Positions 32,225-42,899 of a stretch of 64,000 nucleotides of DNA are shown piece by piece. A program made the translations under genes and the position numbers. This DNA comes from Symsagittifera roscoffensis (taxonomy: Eukaryota > Xenacoelomorpha > Acoela > Convolutidae), in assembly GCF_963678635.1 (NCBI RefSeq), contig NC_087066.1, positions 5,237,954 to 5,301,953 of the forward strand, written 5' to 3'. Every line of letters begins with the position of its first letter. The first letter of the stretch is position 1. The notes beneath the pieces were generated by a model, which made no database searches, was not told the DNA's origin, and was given only the letters and a program-made list of their open reading frames with translations.

Positions 32225-33491
32225 TTGGTGGCAAACACAGATGAAACCAATGACAGCCCAGGAATTGGTCAGAGTTCAACTATCGTTCAACCAACTGCAC
32301 CGGTGGAAAGAAAGTTAAGTGAGGTGCAAGTAATTGAGGTCGACTTGACGACCACAGAAGACATTGAGAGTGAACAAGAGGTGTGTGCAATTGAACCACC
32401 GAAGCCGTCGAGTAAATCGAAACTGCAGAAGCAGCAACAAGAGGAGGCCCTCGACATTTTATCAAAACTGTTTGATAAAAGTTTGCTAGCTGAGTTAACA
32501 ACCGAAGACACCTGGATGGACCGCCTTATACGAGTAATAGAGAGGGGAGACAAACAAGGCTTCGAACTAATGGGACCATATACGAACCCATTGTGGTCAG
32601 AGATGGCGGAGCAGGACGACAGCAGTTTGGTGAACAATCGCCTAGCGGTTCCAGTTCAGCTGAGACAAGCCGTTCTAAAAAGGATCCACCGAGGACATCC
32701 AGGCCAAGAGGCTATGCTAGGAGTGTCATAAAAACCTGGGGTGGCCGCATATGAACAAGGACAGCGTGAATCTAGCGGAAGAGTGTCGTAGTTGCACCAG
32801 ATATGGTAAGAATATAAAATATCTTATCCCAAAAAATTCGTCGAGGCCATTGCCACTGCTTACGCAGCCTGGTCAGGAAGTACAATTAGATTACGCGGGG
32901 CCTATAGAAAGCCAAAAAGGAAAAAAATCTACTTCCTAGTAGCTATAGATAGATTCTCAAATTTTTTTTGCATTGGTGAAAATTACGAAATCTACAAGTG
33001 GGAAGTGCACAGTAAAATTCTTGCGATCGTATCACACACATGGGATTCCGGAATCGATAAGCTCCGATCAATTTTCAGGATTTAAGGGGAAAACTCTAGA
33101 AAAGTTTTGTTCGGAACTTAACATCGAGCAGAAATTCTATCCGGTGGGGGATCATCGAGGCTGTGGTTTGGTAGAACAAACAATACAAACCATAAAGACA
33201 AGATAGGGGGTTGTGTTGCTCGAAGAAAATAATAAATCGATCAAATTATGTCTCAGTATCATAATGCGAGATCTACGGTGGAAAAAGCAGAAAACTTTAC
33301 AAGTAACCCCATTTCAAGCACATTTTGGCAGACTACCGAAAACAGAAATTAAAATTGTAAGGGATAGGTTTCTAAACAATTCTGACTATTTAGACAAACA
33401 ACATTTGGAACGATCAGCATTGACAGCATCGCAACTGAAACGCAGAATCGACCAATCAAGAGAGAACCTCAAGCTAGTACGCAAAGGATAA
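32225..33491 (+). pseudogene. Integrase of the plus-strand gypsy element
   Basis: A leading spacer (NTDETNDSPGIGQ...) is followed by RIHRGHPGQEAMLG (His pair of the HHCC finger, near 32680) and, after a stop and shift, CRSC (near 32776). LDYAGPIES is the first Asp (near 32888). ISSDQFSGFKGKTLEKF is the second (near 33060). GCGLVEQTIQTIKTR is the Glu (near 33165). The DD35E triad is present, but stops at 32731 and 33206 and a shift near 32935 break it. Confidence 0.8.
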
Positions 33492-33499
33492 CTCAGCAG

Positions 33500-34865
33500 G
33501 GAACACAACAAGCCCGCTGCATAAGCAACAAGTAAACTCAGACAGGGATCGACAGAGGGCTAAAGCCCTAAAAGAACTGCTGGAGGCTAATGCCCGCTGG
33601 AATCACGAGAGAAGAGATGCCGCAAAAAATGATGTCAGGCGGATTGGGGACGAGACCGGATTTTTAAATCCTGATCTACTGAAGGAGATGATATACTCCT
33701 GGGAGAAGGGATTCATCGAGGACAAAGAACCAGAACAAAGTAAATCGCCGCCGAAGACAATCTTAAGAAAGGATCCGTTACGGAAAAGTGGACAGGCACT
33801 GACGAAGCAACTGAAGGGTAAAATAGCAATCGAAACAGATTCAACTATTAAGACGACAACAGGCTCTATTTACCGGAAATCGGACATTGCTCAAACGAGG
33901 ACGACTCTGTCACACGAGAAACAGCGGAGCGAAAGTAAGAGCCCATCGGCGAAGAAATTTCAAAGGATTAGTTCCCCTGAAGCACTCGAGGATATTGGGT
34001 CAGACGAGGAATTACAACGAGATATGGACATAGCTGACGCGGTGAACCCCATAGACCGATTTCAACAGAGCCAAACGGTCGTAACTTCCAAAGACACGAA
34101 CGCAGGAGGGGGCCTCAACTTAGCTATTAAGAGAGCGAAACCGAATTTGGCGGGTCCAAGTTCAACGGCAGACGAGAGTGACAAGAAGAGGACAGACAAG
34201 AATGTCAAGGAAAAGAGAATTCAAAGTAAACAAAACAATCTTACAGGTCAAACTGCGATAGCAACTGATCAGGGGCAGGAACAATCAACATCAAAGTTGG
34301 GGACGTTGGGTCACAACACTCAGACGAGTTCTACGCCAAAAACAAAACAGCGGACCAAATTGAAATGTATTGATTCTCAAACACCTCCGGAGGACATATT
34401 AGATACATTTCAAAATCAAAATTTGTCACCAGCTGAATGAGAGAAGTTCGCAGACCAATTGCTAAAACGTGGGGTTCAAAGGGTCGCGGATGATATCAAG
34501 GAAATCCACAACCAATTTCGGAAAGAGATGCAGCATTTGAACCGCCGCAAGGATTTTCCGACGAGTCAAGTGCGGAGGAGTCGAATGTCAGGCGAAGCTC
34601 CAGACAAACAAAGAATAAAGAGCCGAAACGTTTGGGTGATCCAATAAAACACTCCATTAAAGAGATTTCGGAGAATCTGACAGGGGGAGCACTACTCAAG
34701 ACGGCACTTCAAGAATACAGTAGAAGACTAAGGGATTTCAAGGAACGAAGTGATAGGCCTGCAGAATCGAAATTGAAAATGTTAGAACGACACTTATTCA
34801 GGCGGAAATTTGGGTATGCAACGCTGGATGAAGGAGTGGAATGGAATCCTAGCTGGAAAATATAA
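33500..34865 (+). pseudogene. Long C-terminal extension of the gypsy polyprotein
   Basis: After the integrase there is about 1.3 kb of mostly open frame in pieces (33688-34440, 34459-34647, 34632-34865). The main part is Ser/Thr/Lys/Gln-rich and looks disordered (SKSPSAKKFQRISSPEALED). The end is helical (ALLKTALQEYSRRLRDFKER, LKMLERHLFRRKFGYATLDE). No known domain is recognised. The minus-strand element has a region of similar length and place. Confidence 0.65.
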
Positions 34866-34996
34866 CTGGAAGAAAACTGAAATAGAAGATCATGAACTAA
34901 TCTTTCGAGAAACCAAAAGATTTTCTTGTGAACTGAGTGTATTAAACTCTTTTTAAGATAAATTATTCCATATATGTTGAATAATTTATTTTTACC

Positions 34997-35006
34997 GAGG
35001 GGGGTG
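34997..35006 (+). promoter_or_regulatory. Polypurine tract before the 3' LTR
   Basis: GAGGGGGGTG lies immediately upstream of the 3' LTR start TGTCAT, the position from which plus-strand DNA synthesis is primed. Confidence 0.8.
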
Positions 35007-35275
35007 TGTCATACTGCTACTGCAATAGCAGCAATTGAGTTATGTTATATACTACCAACCTGCGGTGCTATAGTTATTAATTTCATGTGTACTCAAGGTC
35101 ACAGTGTGTTGTGACATCGAAACTTATTTGAGAGTTCAGAGTTTTCAATTCTGATCTATCTCTCAGGAACTAATCAAAAGACAAAAGAAAAGAAAAGAGA
35201 AAACAAAGTTCAATATATCAGAATACATTATTGAATTACAATTAGTTTTCACTCGATACCGCATCGGATATCACA
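35007..35275 (+). repeat. 3' LTR of the plus-strand gypsy element, 269 bp
   Basis: Same ends as the 5' LTR. The eight differences are all substitutions, six or seven of them transitions. GAGCG follows at 35276-35280. Confidence 0.95.
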
Positions 35276-35725
35276 GAGCGAAAGAAAAGATACTAAAAAT
35301 TCCGTAAACTAACCAGTTGGGAGCAAGTGTGTTTTACCGTAAGAACTATCTTCAACATGGTAGCAGGAGATATACGACAAAAATGTGCGAGAAAGTTTAG
35401 TAAAACAGTCAATCAACCAAACAGAGGGAACAATCAAAGAGGAAGATGATGCTACAGGTCAGCTCGGGGAGAGCAGGGCAACAAGGAACAAGGAGGTGAC
35501 TGATTTAGATGTAACTCATTGGATCATTAGTTAAGAGATTGTACAGCCACCAATTATGGTTCAAGGATAGAAAATGGGAGAAGAGGAGACTAAATGAATG
35601 AATGTTACTCAGGAAATGGCAGCAAATGTTGCCCAGATCTTCCAGACAACCCCTCAGTAGGAGGTTTTCAGGGGTACAATGAGATGCCTCATCAATCGAA
35701 TTTCACAGAAAAGGGGAAAAATTAA
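35276..35725 (+). pseudogene. Older retroelement gag-like remnant split by the gypsy insertion
   Basis: Directly right of the target duplication an ATG at 35357 starts MVAGDIRQKCARKFSKTVNQ, followed by PNRGNNQRGR and TGA. Other frames carry SARGEQGNKEQGGD, EVTDLDVTHWIIS, NVTQEMAANVAQIFQTTPQ and GGFQGYNEMPHQSNFTEKGK. GC content and codon use are unlike the AT-rich flank. It resembles the start of an LTR-element gag, though the superfamily is not certain. Its 5' flank is at 27980-28076 on the other side of the inserted element. Confidence 0.5.
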
Positions 35726-36230
35726 ACATCCCTTGTTACGCAATACCCTAAATAGTCCTTTGTGATAGCGCTTGTTTTGATTGTTAAAAAATTTGAAGTT
35801 CTCATTTGTGATGCTGAAACCGTAGCGCGAATTAGTATCCTGTACACAAAAAAGTCTCGAGCTAAAATCAGGTGTGCTTTGTTTTGGTTATTTTTTTTTA
35901 TTTTTCGACTCAAGTTTTACCTCCTAATATTTGATATTCACAGTCTAAAATTTATAATTTTTTAAAAAATTTTTGTACTAGAAACTAATGGATACCGTAA
36001 AATGACGCCGGATTTTTCTGGTTTTGCCCTGATACAGCAGTCTTTGTTTTTATGCTTTACTTGTGCAGCGACCTGCTATTCTTAGTTTTATCGGCTAGTT
36101 TTGTTACATTTTCAACGGCTACTCTGGCTTGATAAGCCCGGAAACAGGCTCTTGTAGCCTAATTACGTCTTCTGAATCTCTGTGTCATCCGGCAAGGATT
36201 GATAAAACTTTATATATCTTTATAATATTT
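35726..36230. other. Intergenic DNA with an isolated family B end
   Basis: GGTTTTGCCCTGATACAGCAGTCTTTG near 36019 is the tail end of a family B element without the rest. Otherwise nothing recognised. Confidence 0.45.
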
Positions 36231-37870
36231 ATGTTATTGTTCCGACTTTCGATACGAAAGTAACGGAATATTTGTGCTCGGGGTGGGTTTTTTTTCTTCA
36301 AACAAATTTCGACTTTTTAACTAGCCATTTTTGGCGGAATTTTTTTATATCATTCGAAAAGTATTGTTGTCTTGAACTCAAATTTGAAAAGATATTCCAC
36401 CTGTGATCATTTTTCGTAAAGCTATGAGGGTTTAAAGATTGCCATTTTGGCCATTTCGACCAATTTGGGATAATTAACGCGTTTTAATCCGTCTTAGAAA
36501 TCGTTCCAAATTGGTTGAGCGAATCTTATTTGCCATAATTGATTTGTTACAAGGAACGAAATCTATCCTTTTGTACTTTATATGGCGTGTGGGGATGATT
36601 TTTATAAATAAAAATTTCAACTTAAAAAAATTTCATTTTTTTTATTTCATTTAACTTTTTAATGTTATTACTGCTCCATAAACCTTAAAAGGCAGTCAGA
36701 ACATTCAGGGCTTTGCCCTGATACGAGCAGTTTTTTTCACATTTATGCTAACCTTGATTTAAAAGCTGGTGGATTGAACTTGGTAGACGGTGACACGAAT
36801 CGGGTTTGAACTATGGTTCAGAGGAGAATAAATGTTGTTAACCAACTAGTTGTTTTGAACCGCTACTTCTGAGATATATTGTTTATCAATCCATTCGGAT
36901 TCGAGAAATAGTTATTGTTCCGACTTTCGATACGAAAGTAACGGAATATTTTTGCTCGGGTGGGTTTCTTCCTGAGCTTAAATTTGAAAAAATATCTCAC
37001 CTGTGATCATTTTTCGTAAAGTTATGAGGGTTTAAAATTTGCTATTTTGACCATTTTGACCAATTTGGGACAATTAACGCGAGATATATTTCGCTCTATT
37101 AACGCGTAAGCGAAGTTTTAATCCGTCTTAGAAATCGTTCCAAACTGGTTGAGCGAATCTTATTTGCTATAATTGATTTGTTACAAGGAACGAAATCTAG
37201 GCTTTTGTACTTTATATGGCGTGTGGGGATGATTTTATAAATAAATGCAATAAAAAATGAATTTTTTTTTTAATTTGAAATTTTTAACTTTTTAATGTTA
37301 TTACTGCTCCATAAACCTTAAAAGGCAGTCAGAACATTCAGGGCTTTGCCCTGATACGAGCAGTCTTTTTCACATTTATGTTAACCTTGATTTAAAAGCT
37401 GGTGGATTGACCTTGGTAAACGGTGACAGGAATCGTGTTTGAACTATGGTTCAGAGGAGAATAAATGTTGTTAACCAACTAGTTGTTTTGAACCGCTACT
37501 TCTGAGATATATTGTTGGGGGTTTAAGTTTGCTATTTTGACCATTTTGACCAATTTGGGACAATTAACGCGCGACGTAATTCGCGCTATTAACGCGTAAG
37601 CGGAGATTTACTCCGTCTTATAATTCGTTCCAATTTGGCTGAACGAAGCTTATTTGCCATAATTGGTTTGTTACCAGGAGCGAAATTTATACTTTTGTAT
37701 TTTATATGGCGTGTGGGGGGATGATTTTCATAAAAAATTTCAAATTTTAGAAAAAAAATTGTCGTTTTATTTTATTTCATTTAATTTTTTTATTTTATTA
37801 CTGCTGCTCCATAAACCTTAAAAGGCAGTCGTTACATTCAGGGCTTCGCCCTGATACAAGCAGTCTTGTT
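36231..37870 (+). repeat. Tandem array of family B units (period 678 bp, 2.5 copies)
   Basis: Units begin at 36238 and 36916 with TGTTCCGACTTTCGATACG; a third, truncated unit joins at about 37517. Each unit has an initial hairpin (CTTTCG-ATA-CGAAAG), the core with ATTAACGCG and TTAATCCGTCTTAGAAATCG, TATATGGCGTGTGGGG, GGCAGTC, the hairpin CAGGGCTTTGCCCTG (CAGGGCTTCGCCCTG in the third), and ATACGAGCAGTCTT. The first two units also carry an identical 170-bp tail (GGTTCAGAGGAGAATAAATG). No protein is encoded. Confidence 0.85.
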
Positions 37871-37879
37871 CATACATAA

Positions 37880-38400
37880 AGGTATGACACTACTTTAATG
37901 GATTATTTTGGAAAAATTTAAATCCATTATAATCGATTCTAATCCATTTTTGTTTTCAATATAATGGATTATTTTTTGTACATAAATTCCATAAAAATTT
38001 ATTAAATTTTGTAATTAATGACTCTAATTTTTGCAACTTTCTGCCAAATTCGAACGAACACGTTCATCTAGGGGCGGCCAAAATGTATTGATTTTCCAAA
38101 AAGTGCCCAAAAACAGCATTTTTGACCAGCTCCTCACGTCAACCCCCCCCCCCCCCCACCCAACAACGTACCTCCCCCCAAACGTAATTCCAACGTATTC
38201 AGCCCCCCAACGTATTATAATTGATTATATTGGGATTTTATTGGTTAAAAAAATATTATTGTTATAATCCATTTTCACTCAATTATAATCGCTTATTTTT
38301 GTTATTTTGTAGAGACTCACAATGAAAATCCAATATAATCGATTATTACCCATGAAACTTCAGTGCGGGTAGATGGAAACAATTCATTATGATTATGATT
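37880..38400. repeat. AT-rich palindromic repeat (ATAATCGATTATAAT type)
   Basis: Many variants of TATAATCGATTATAAT surround a G-element-like scrap and a 16-C run (38138-38153). The same phrases fill 51720-51960 and 52330-52550. No gene is seen. Confidence 0.6.
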
Positions 38401-38407
38401 ACTTCTT

Positions 38408-41400
38408 TCATTTCAGAAGACATGATTTGGACGTATTTGTTAGAGACATCCCGGATTTTGATTTGCATTTGTGTCTGACGTTGTCTTTGTCATAATGCAG
38501 TTGGTATCTCTGCATCATACATAGAGCACACATTTGCTCATTTGCTATTATGTCACAGCTGAAAATGGGTATTTTTAATGATGCTTTGGGTTCTAATTTC
38601 AACAAATTCTAATTTCGAGATATTTTGACATTGCTTAAAACACAGGCTTGCGAAAGGCCAAGTGAAAAATAACCGTGTGTTAAGAAGAAGAACTTATATT
38701 GTTAGTTGGAGCGCTAGAATAATATCCATCAACGAAAAAAGATATCAAATTACCGTTAGTTTTAATTTCAAAAAGCCTCGAAACTCTTTAATGTAAAACT
38801 GTAACTCTATATATGTAAAACTAAAACAATAAAGTAGAGCCAAAGTCTCTAGATTAGCCAAATAATCATAGGTATTATGAAGAATTTCAGATTACGCGAG
38901 TCTTTAAAACGTTTTGCGTTATGCTCAGTTTGGCGTTCTAGAGTTCTGATCATAATTTAAACGTTAAGGCTTAGCAACCTTGATGACTCATTTGCAGCAA
39001 CAAAAAGAGCAATAGCAAAAATTCGCTCGTTACCTGACAAAATCCTTGTCACACATCTGTGTTTATTATAGAATCCAAAAAGTTGGAACAGAAAAAACTA
39101 CTTAAAAAGAGCAATCTGCCATTTTTGAGCAGTTTTTGCATGGAATTTAGATTTTTTTGATAAACGTGAGTACTTTCTGTCTGAAACATTAACTTTTGCT
39201 TGCAAAATTTCTCTGAAATAGGCCATTTGCTCTTTCTAAGGTTGTGTCTGTTCCATTTTCTTATAATAATCTAATTATCTGCAACAAATTGTAAGCCAGC
39301 ACTTACAAAATTCTGATGCGAAAAATATATCAAACTTTGGTCGAGAAAATCGAACTGGGTCGAGCCAAGTCGACACTTTTTTCTTGGGTTGTGAAGGTCG
39401 CAACATACCAAATTTTGGTGGAGTCGGTCATACCAAACGGATTTTTCGTCGAGAAAATCGAACTCATAAACTGAGCACCTCGACGTGGGTAACTTCGAAA
39501 AATGAAATTTATTCAAAATCATTCCCTTACCTAGAACCGCCACTCCATCCCATAAATGTTGCATCCTGTGCTTTTATTTCTGAGCTGCAGTCGCTCAATT
39601 TGGCAGCTGTCTCTTTAAACTTGCAGAAGTATAAGTTCTTTACTTTTACTTTCTTCTCACCAAGTGCCCCATACTCGATTGCTTTTGGCATCTCACTTAG
39701 ATAGAGGGAATCGACATGATCTACGAAGTTGAGAAGCTTCGCAGGAATGTACGGAGTCTGATCTAAAATGATAATGCTCTTTGTCCTTCCCCCACCTGCA
39801 AAATTTTTAGAGTAATTTTTTCTGTTTACATTGCCGGATTGTTATAAAAATTGGAATACGGATTAGACTAACTGGGCCATGACAAACGTATTTCGTTTTC
39901 ATATTGAACTTGTAAAATCACTCGTTACACCATGAAAACGATGCGTATGTGAGGTGGGTGGGGGGGGGGGGGGGGGGTTTAAAGAGTCAATGATAAGAAC
40001 TGTACTTAAAAAAAAATTGCCAGTGACAAAGTTGTCAGTTCTCGAGATAATTGAACACAATAACCACTGATCATCGCACCCAAAGCCAACACCCCCCCCC
40101 CCCCCCCCCTCACCTCTCCAACCCACACGGCGGCCGCCGATTTTCTCATTTAGCGTTCTTAACTTACCAGATATGACGAGCACCAAGGTCAGCTGACCCT
40201 CACTGGATCCATAGCTTTGAATGAGACACGGGAAGTCTTTTTCCATCGTCAAATCTACTAAATGATTGCCAGTACGTGCGAAGTCCAGCACAATATTCAA
40301 ACTTTCCAGTCCAACAAAAGATCCATGGTGAAGTGTTAACATTTTATCCTATGAAGGCTCCTTTCAAGTTCAGTCATGCTATATATATATGAACCAAAAC
40401 TGCTCGTGTCAGGTCAAAATCCTGAATATTCCAGCTCTCCTCTAACGTCGATCAGAAGCATTTTCATTTCAAAAAACACATAAAAATTTTCAAAAAAAAA
40501 GAAACAAGAACTTTGAAACACAAAGTTGATTTCTGAATTTCTTCCCCACACGCTATGCTATGATTAATAGATAGTGATTTTTTGCCTTTAGCAGCGTATT
40601 ATTAAGATCAAATTGCTTTATTGGCCGCTTACTTTTTAGTAAATCGCGCGTTAGCTGCTTAAATTGAACTATATTCGTCCAAGCCATAGAGCACTGACAA
40701 GGCAAATCTTGCAAGATTTTTGAGATGGAAAACAAGTTTTGAGAAGGAAAAGAAAATACGAATCGGACCGCAAAATTTTGGTAGAATCTCGTTAGATATA
40801 ATTAGCTAATATTTTTTGTTAGAAAAATTTACATAGTCTAAAAACATCAAAGAATAAACGGAAATCTCTGTAAATCTACAGAATTGGTTTTTCTCTTTGG
40901 TTCTTTTGAGAAGGCGAATCAGGATTTTAGTTGAATTTCAGATCTGAAATTTTCTATTACATATCATGATAAGAATTTGAAAATTTCAGATTTGAAATAA
41001 CCAAGAAAAATTAATTTTTAGATCTGAAATAACCAGGAAAAACAAAATTAAAACTTATTTCTAAAGTATCCAAGCGTTACATTAACAGGTCACAACCCAT
41101 TATTTCAGAAATTTATTATTTCAGATCTGAATTAGATCATTTACTAGATGAGGGAATAAATGAGTTTTGCTGGAGCAATTGAGTTTGTGACTTTGTTTAT
41201 AAAAAGTTCTAGCTTCTCACACAAATAATCATTCACAAAAAATTTCTAATTTATTACTCTAATCAACAAATTCTGAACATAATTCTAAAATGTTTAATAT
41301 AACCTCAAAAATCATTAGTTTGCATGCAAATTTTCTAAGAATTTTTTCCATAATGTATACATAATCCAGCAATCTCTGGAATCCCGTACCGAACTTCTCT

Positions 41401-42886
41401 CACAATTTCACGTCTGATCATACAATTGTCAGACTTTAGCTAATTTCGAGCTCTGTGCATATCTGTTTCATATGTGACCACTTCTACCGTTTGCAGACTA
41501 TACCTGAGTCAGGCATAACTATACCTGGTCATACATGACTATACCTGGTCAGACTTGACTATACCTGGTCAGAAACGACTATATCTAGTCAGACATGACG
41601 TATTTGAGACTTTGCTATGTATCTGCTAGAGACTAACAAAAAAATGGACATGACATTACGAGGCCAAACTGTGCTCTGGATAGGCGCACAATTTTGTGTC
41701 TGTATGTTCCTGGATTCCAGAGACAAATCTTTATTTAAGTAATATTTTGTCGGAACACTCAAAGTAAATGAAAGAACAAAAGAAGAACAAAGGGAGCGTC
41801 CTTGTTGCGGAATCAGCTTACAATTCACAAAATGCTCAGTTTGACGTCGTAAAAGACAAGATCAGAAACAAAATTTATTCAAAAACACAATCTGCGGTCG
41901 AATAAAAAGTACTGCTTGTTTCTAGTAAAAGAAAAAACTTGCAAAAAGATTACAATTTTTCCAAAATTCTTGAAAAAAAAGCAAGTAAACGTAATTACGT
42001 TCAAAATTTTTGCAAGATTTATTAGAACACTGCTGAGTCGTTCCAAAATCAAACTATTTTCAGTAAGCGAACAACAATTATGAATGAAATATGGTTTTTT
42101 AGTCAACCAGCCCGGAGACCTAACCCGAAGGTTAATTATTGAAGTTAAACAGCGTCCATAATAAGCTGTGACCGACTTACAACAGCTCACCTAGCACATC
42201 GCAGAGCACGTGCGATTTGAACCAGCAATTATATGATTGCTGGGCACCATCACTACCGGAGCGCCAGAATGCCACATATTTTTGACTTTGAGCCCTGGAT
42301 TTCAGCATCGGCTCTTTTTCCTGTTTCGCCCCCCTGCAAATTTTTTATTATCTACCAATTGTTCGCATATTCTTATTAATATAAAAACTGACATAAGGAG
42401 TAACTAAGCCATGACAAACATTTAGTCTTCATACTCAATCTTGTAAAATCACTCGTTATACCGCAAAATTGAAGCTCATATGAGGTGGGAGGGGGGTTCA
42501 ACAGCTTAGGGTATCAAAACGATCAATAAAAAACTAATACAATGAAAAGCGCCTTCTTATTAGTTCCTGCACTCAAAATAATATCATTCGGAGCTTCAAA
42601 CTTCACATTTGGCGAATATCCAACTCTAAGAACCTGAAATGTCTGTATTTGGTTCTCATAGTTGAGGTTGAAACTATACGGGTCTTTTGAGATCATACTG
42701 GGAATGCAGAAAATGTTAATAGTTCTCTTGTATTGTCGGTGAAGTGCCGATACATTGGACACAGTCGTCGTATCCGGATTGAAAACTGATAGCCCAAGTA
42801 TTTTACTATTTTTGCTCCACTTGTTAAGCACTTGATGAAATTCACCCATGAGATCCCTGGTTCCCCGCTCATTTTTCTTCTCTTTG
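38408..42886 (-). CDS. Four-exon host gene, product unidentified
   Basis: Minus strand. Exons: about 42886-42541, 40348-40168, 39762-39531 and 38558-38408 (TGA). Sites are GTATTA, GTAAGTT and GTAAGG donors and CATAG, CATTTTAG and CATTTTCAG acceptors. All three junctions keep the reading frame (phases 0, 1, 2), giving about 300 residues. Segments include VLNKWSKNSKILGLSVFNPD, NLNYENQIQTFQVLRVGYSP, SLNIVLDFARTGNHLVDLTM, DQTPYIPAKLLNFVDHVDSL and EKKVKVKNLYFCKFKETAAK. The last exon is Cys-rich (CDIIANEQMCALCMMQ). A GWSGGS stretch at the third junction recalls the Ser motif of S1 peptidases (GDSGG), but no His or Asp context is visible, so I do not assign the family. The start of the first exon is uncertain. 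Introns contain families A, B, E and F repeats. Confidence 0.55.
39775..39988. mobile_element. MITE family A copy in an intron, perfect 8-bp target duplication
   Basis: Starts TGCTCTTTGTCC and ends AAAGAGTC, with AATGATAA on both sides. It lies 12 bp upstream of the third exon's acceptor on the minus strand, so it now supplies much of the sequence where a branch point would be. A 17-G run sits in its right arm. Confidence 0.9.
40087..40110. repeat. Poly-C run in an intron
   Basis: About 20 C within the second intron of the minus-strand gene; probably an expanded MITE-like end. Confidence 0.7.
40390..40790 (-). repeat. Family B repeat, degenerate copy
   Basis: ACTGCTCGTGTCAGG, TCCTGAATATTCCAG, CCCCACACGCTATGCTATGAT and TTAGTAAATCGCGCG mark a decayed minus-oriented copy; the hairpin is no longer perfect. 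It lies in the 2.2-kb first intron of the minus-strand gene. Confidence 0.55.
40925..41160. repeat. E repeat copy 2
   Basis: Matches 4560-4770 in order (see there), with several AGATCTGAAAT(AACC) phrases. Confidence 0.6.
41497..41598. repeat. 20-bp tandem repeat, five units
   Basis: ACTATACCTGGTCAGACATG and close variants repeat five times. The first unit has one extra base. Confidence 0.9.
41660..41870. repeat. F element, internally deleted copy
   Basis: Starts CTGGATAGGCGCACAATTTT and GTCTGTATGTTCCTGGATTC as at 18090, then jumps to the right-hand part (TTGCGGAATCAGCTTACAAT). About 550 bp are missing relative to the copy at 18065. Confidence 0.6.
42195..42275 (-). repeat. tRNA-like Pol III promoter boxes (possible SINE head)
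   Basis: On the minus strand, a near-consensus A box (TAGTGATGGTG, 42255-42245) and a B box (GTTCAAATC, 42222-42214) are about 25-35 bp apart. A stem CAGCAAT/ATTGCTG lies between them. No cloverleaf can be formed around the B box, so this is not a tRNA gene. A SINE head or tRNA fossil is possible. Confidence 0.3.
42310..42500. mobile_element. MITE family A copy, right end damaged
   Basis: Begins GGCTCTTTTTCCTGTTTCGC and contains the ATTTAGTCTTCATACTCAAT and TGTAAAATCACTCGTTATAC phrases. The right arm stops at GAGGTGGGAGGGGGG with no GAGCC, and no target duplication is recoverable. Confidence 0.7.
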
Positions 42887-42899
42887 AATGGAAATGCCT

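Larger units (their letters stand above)
28077..35275 (+). mobile_element. Ty3/gypsy LTR retrotransposon, complete but inactivated, 7.2 kb
   Basis: Two 269-bp LTRs, a GAGCG target duplication, a TGG-starting primer-binding site at 28346, a GAGGGGGG purine tract before the 3' LTR, and in between gag, protease, RT, RNase H and integrase, then a long C-terminal region. It is a distant relative of the minus-strand element at 57.7-64 kb, with the same domain order and shared motifs. At least ten stops or frameshifts inactivate it. The 3% LTR divergence says it inserted some time ago; no rate is known for this organism. Confidence 0.95.

Noticed and set aside
36231-37870. Family B as a standard Helitron
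   Set aside because: A 3' hairpin is present but it is not followed by CTRR at the usual distance, and no TC 5' end was found in the AT host context.
41497-41598. CRISPR-like array
   Set aside because: The 20-bp units are directly adjacent without spacers, and the genome is eukaryotic.
42195-42275. tRNA gene
   Set aside because: The A and B boxes are present but no T-stem or acceptor stem can pair; kept only as a possible SINE head.
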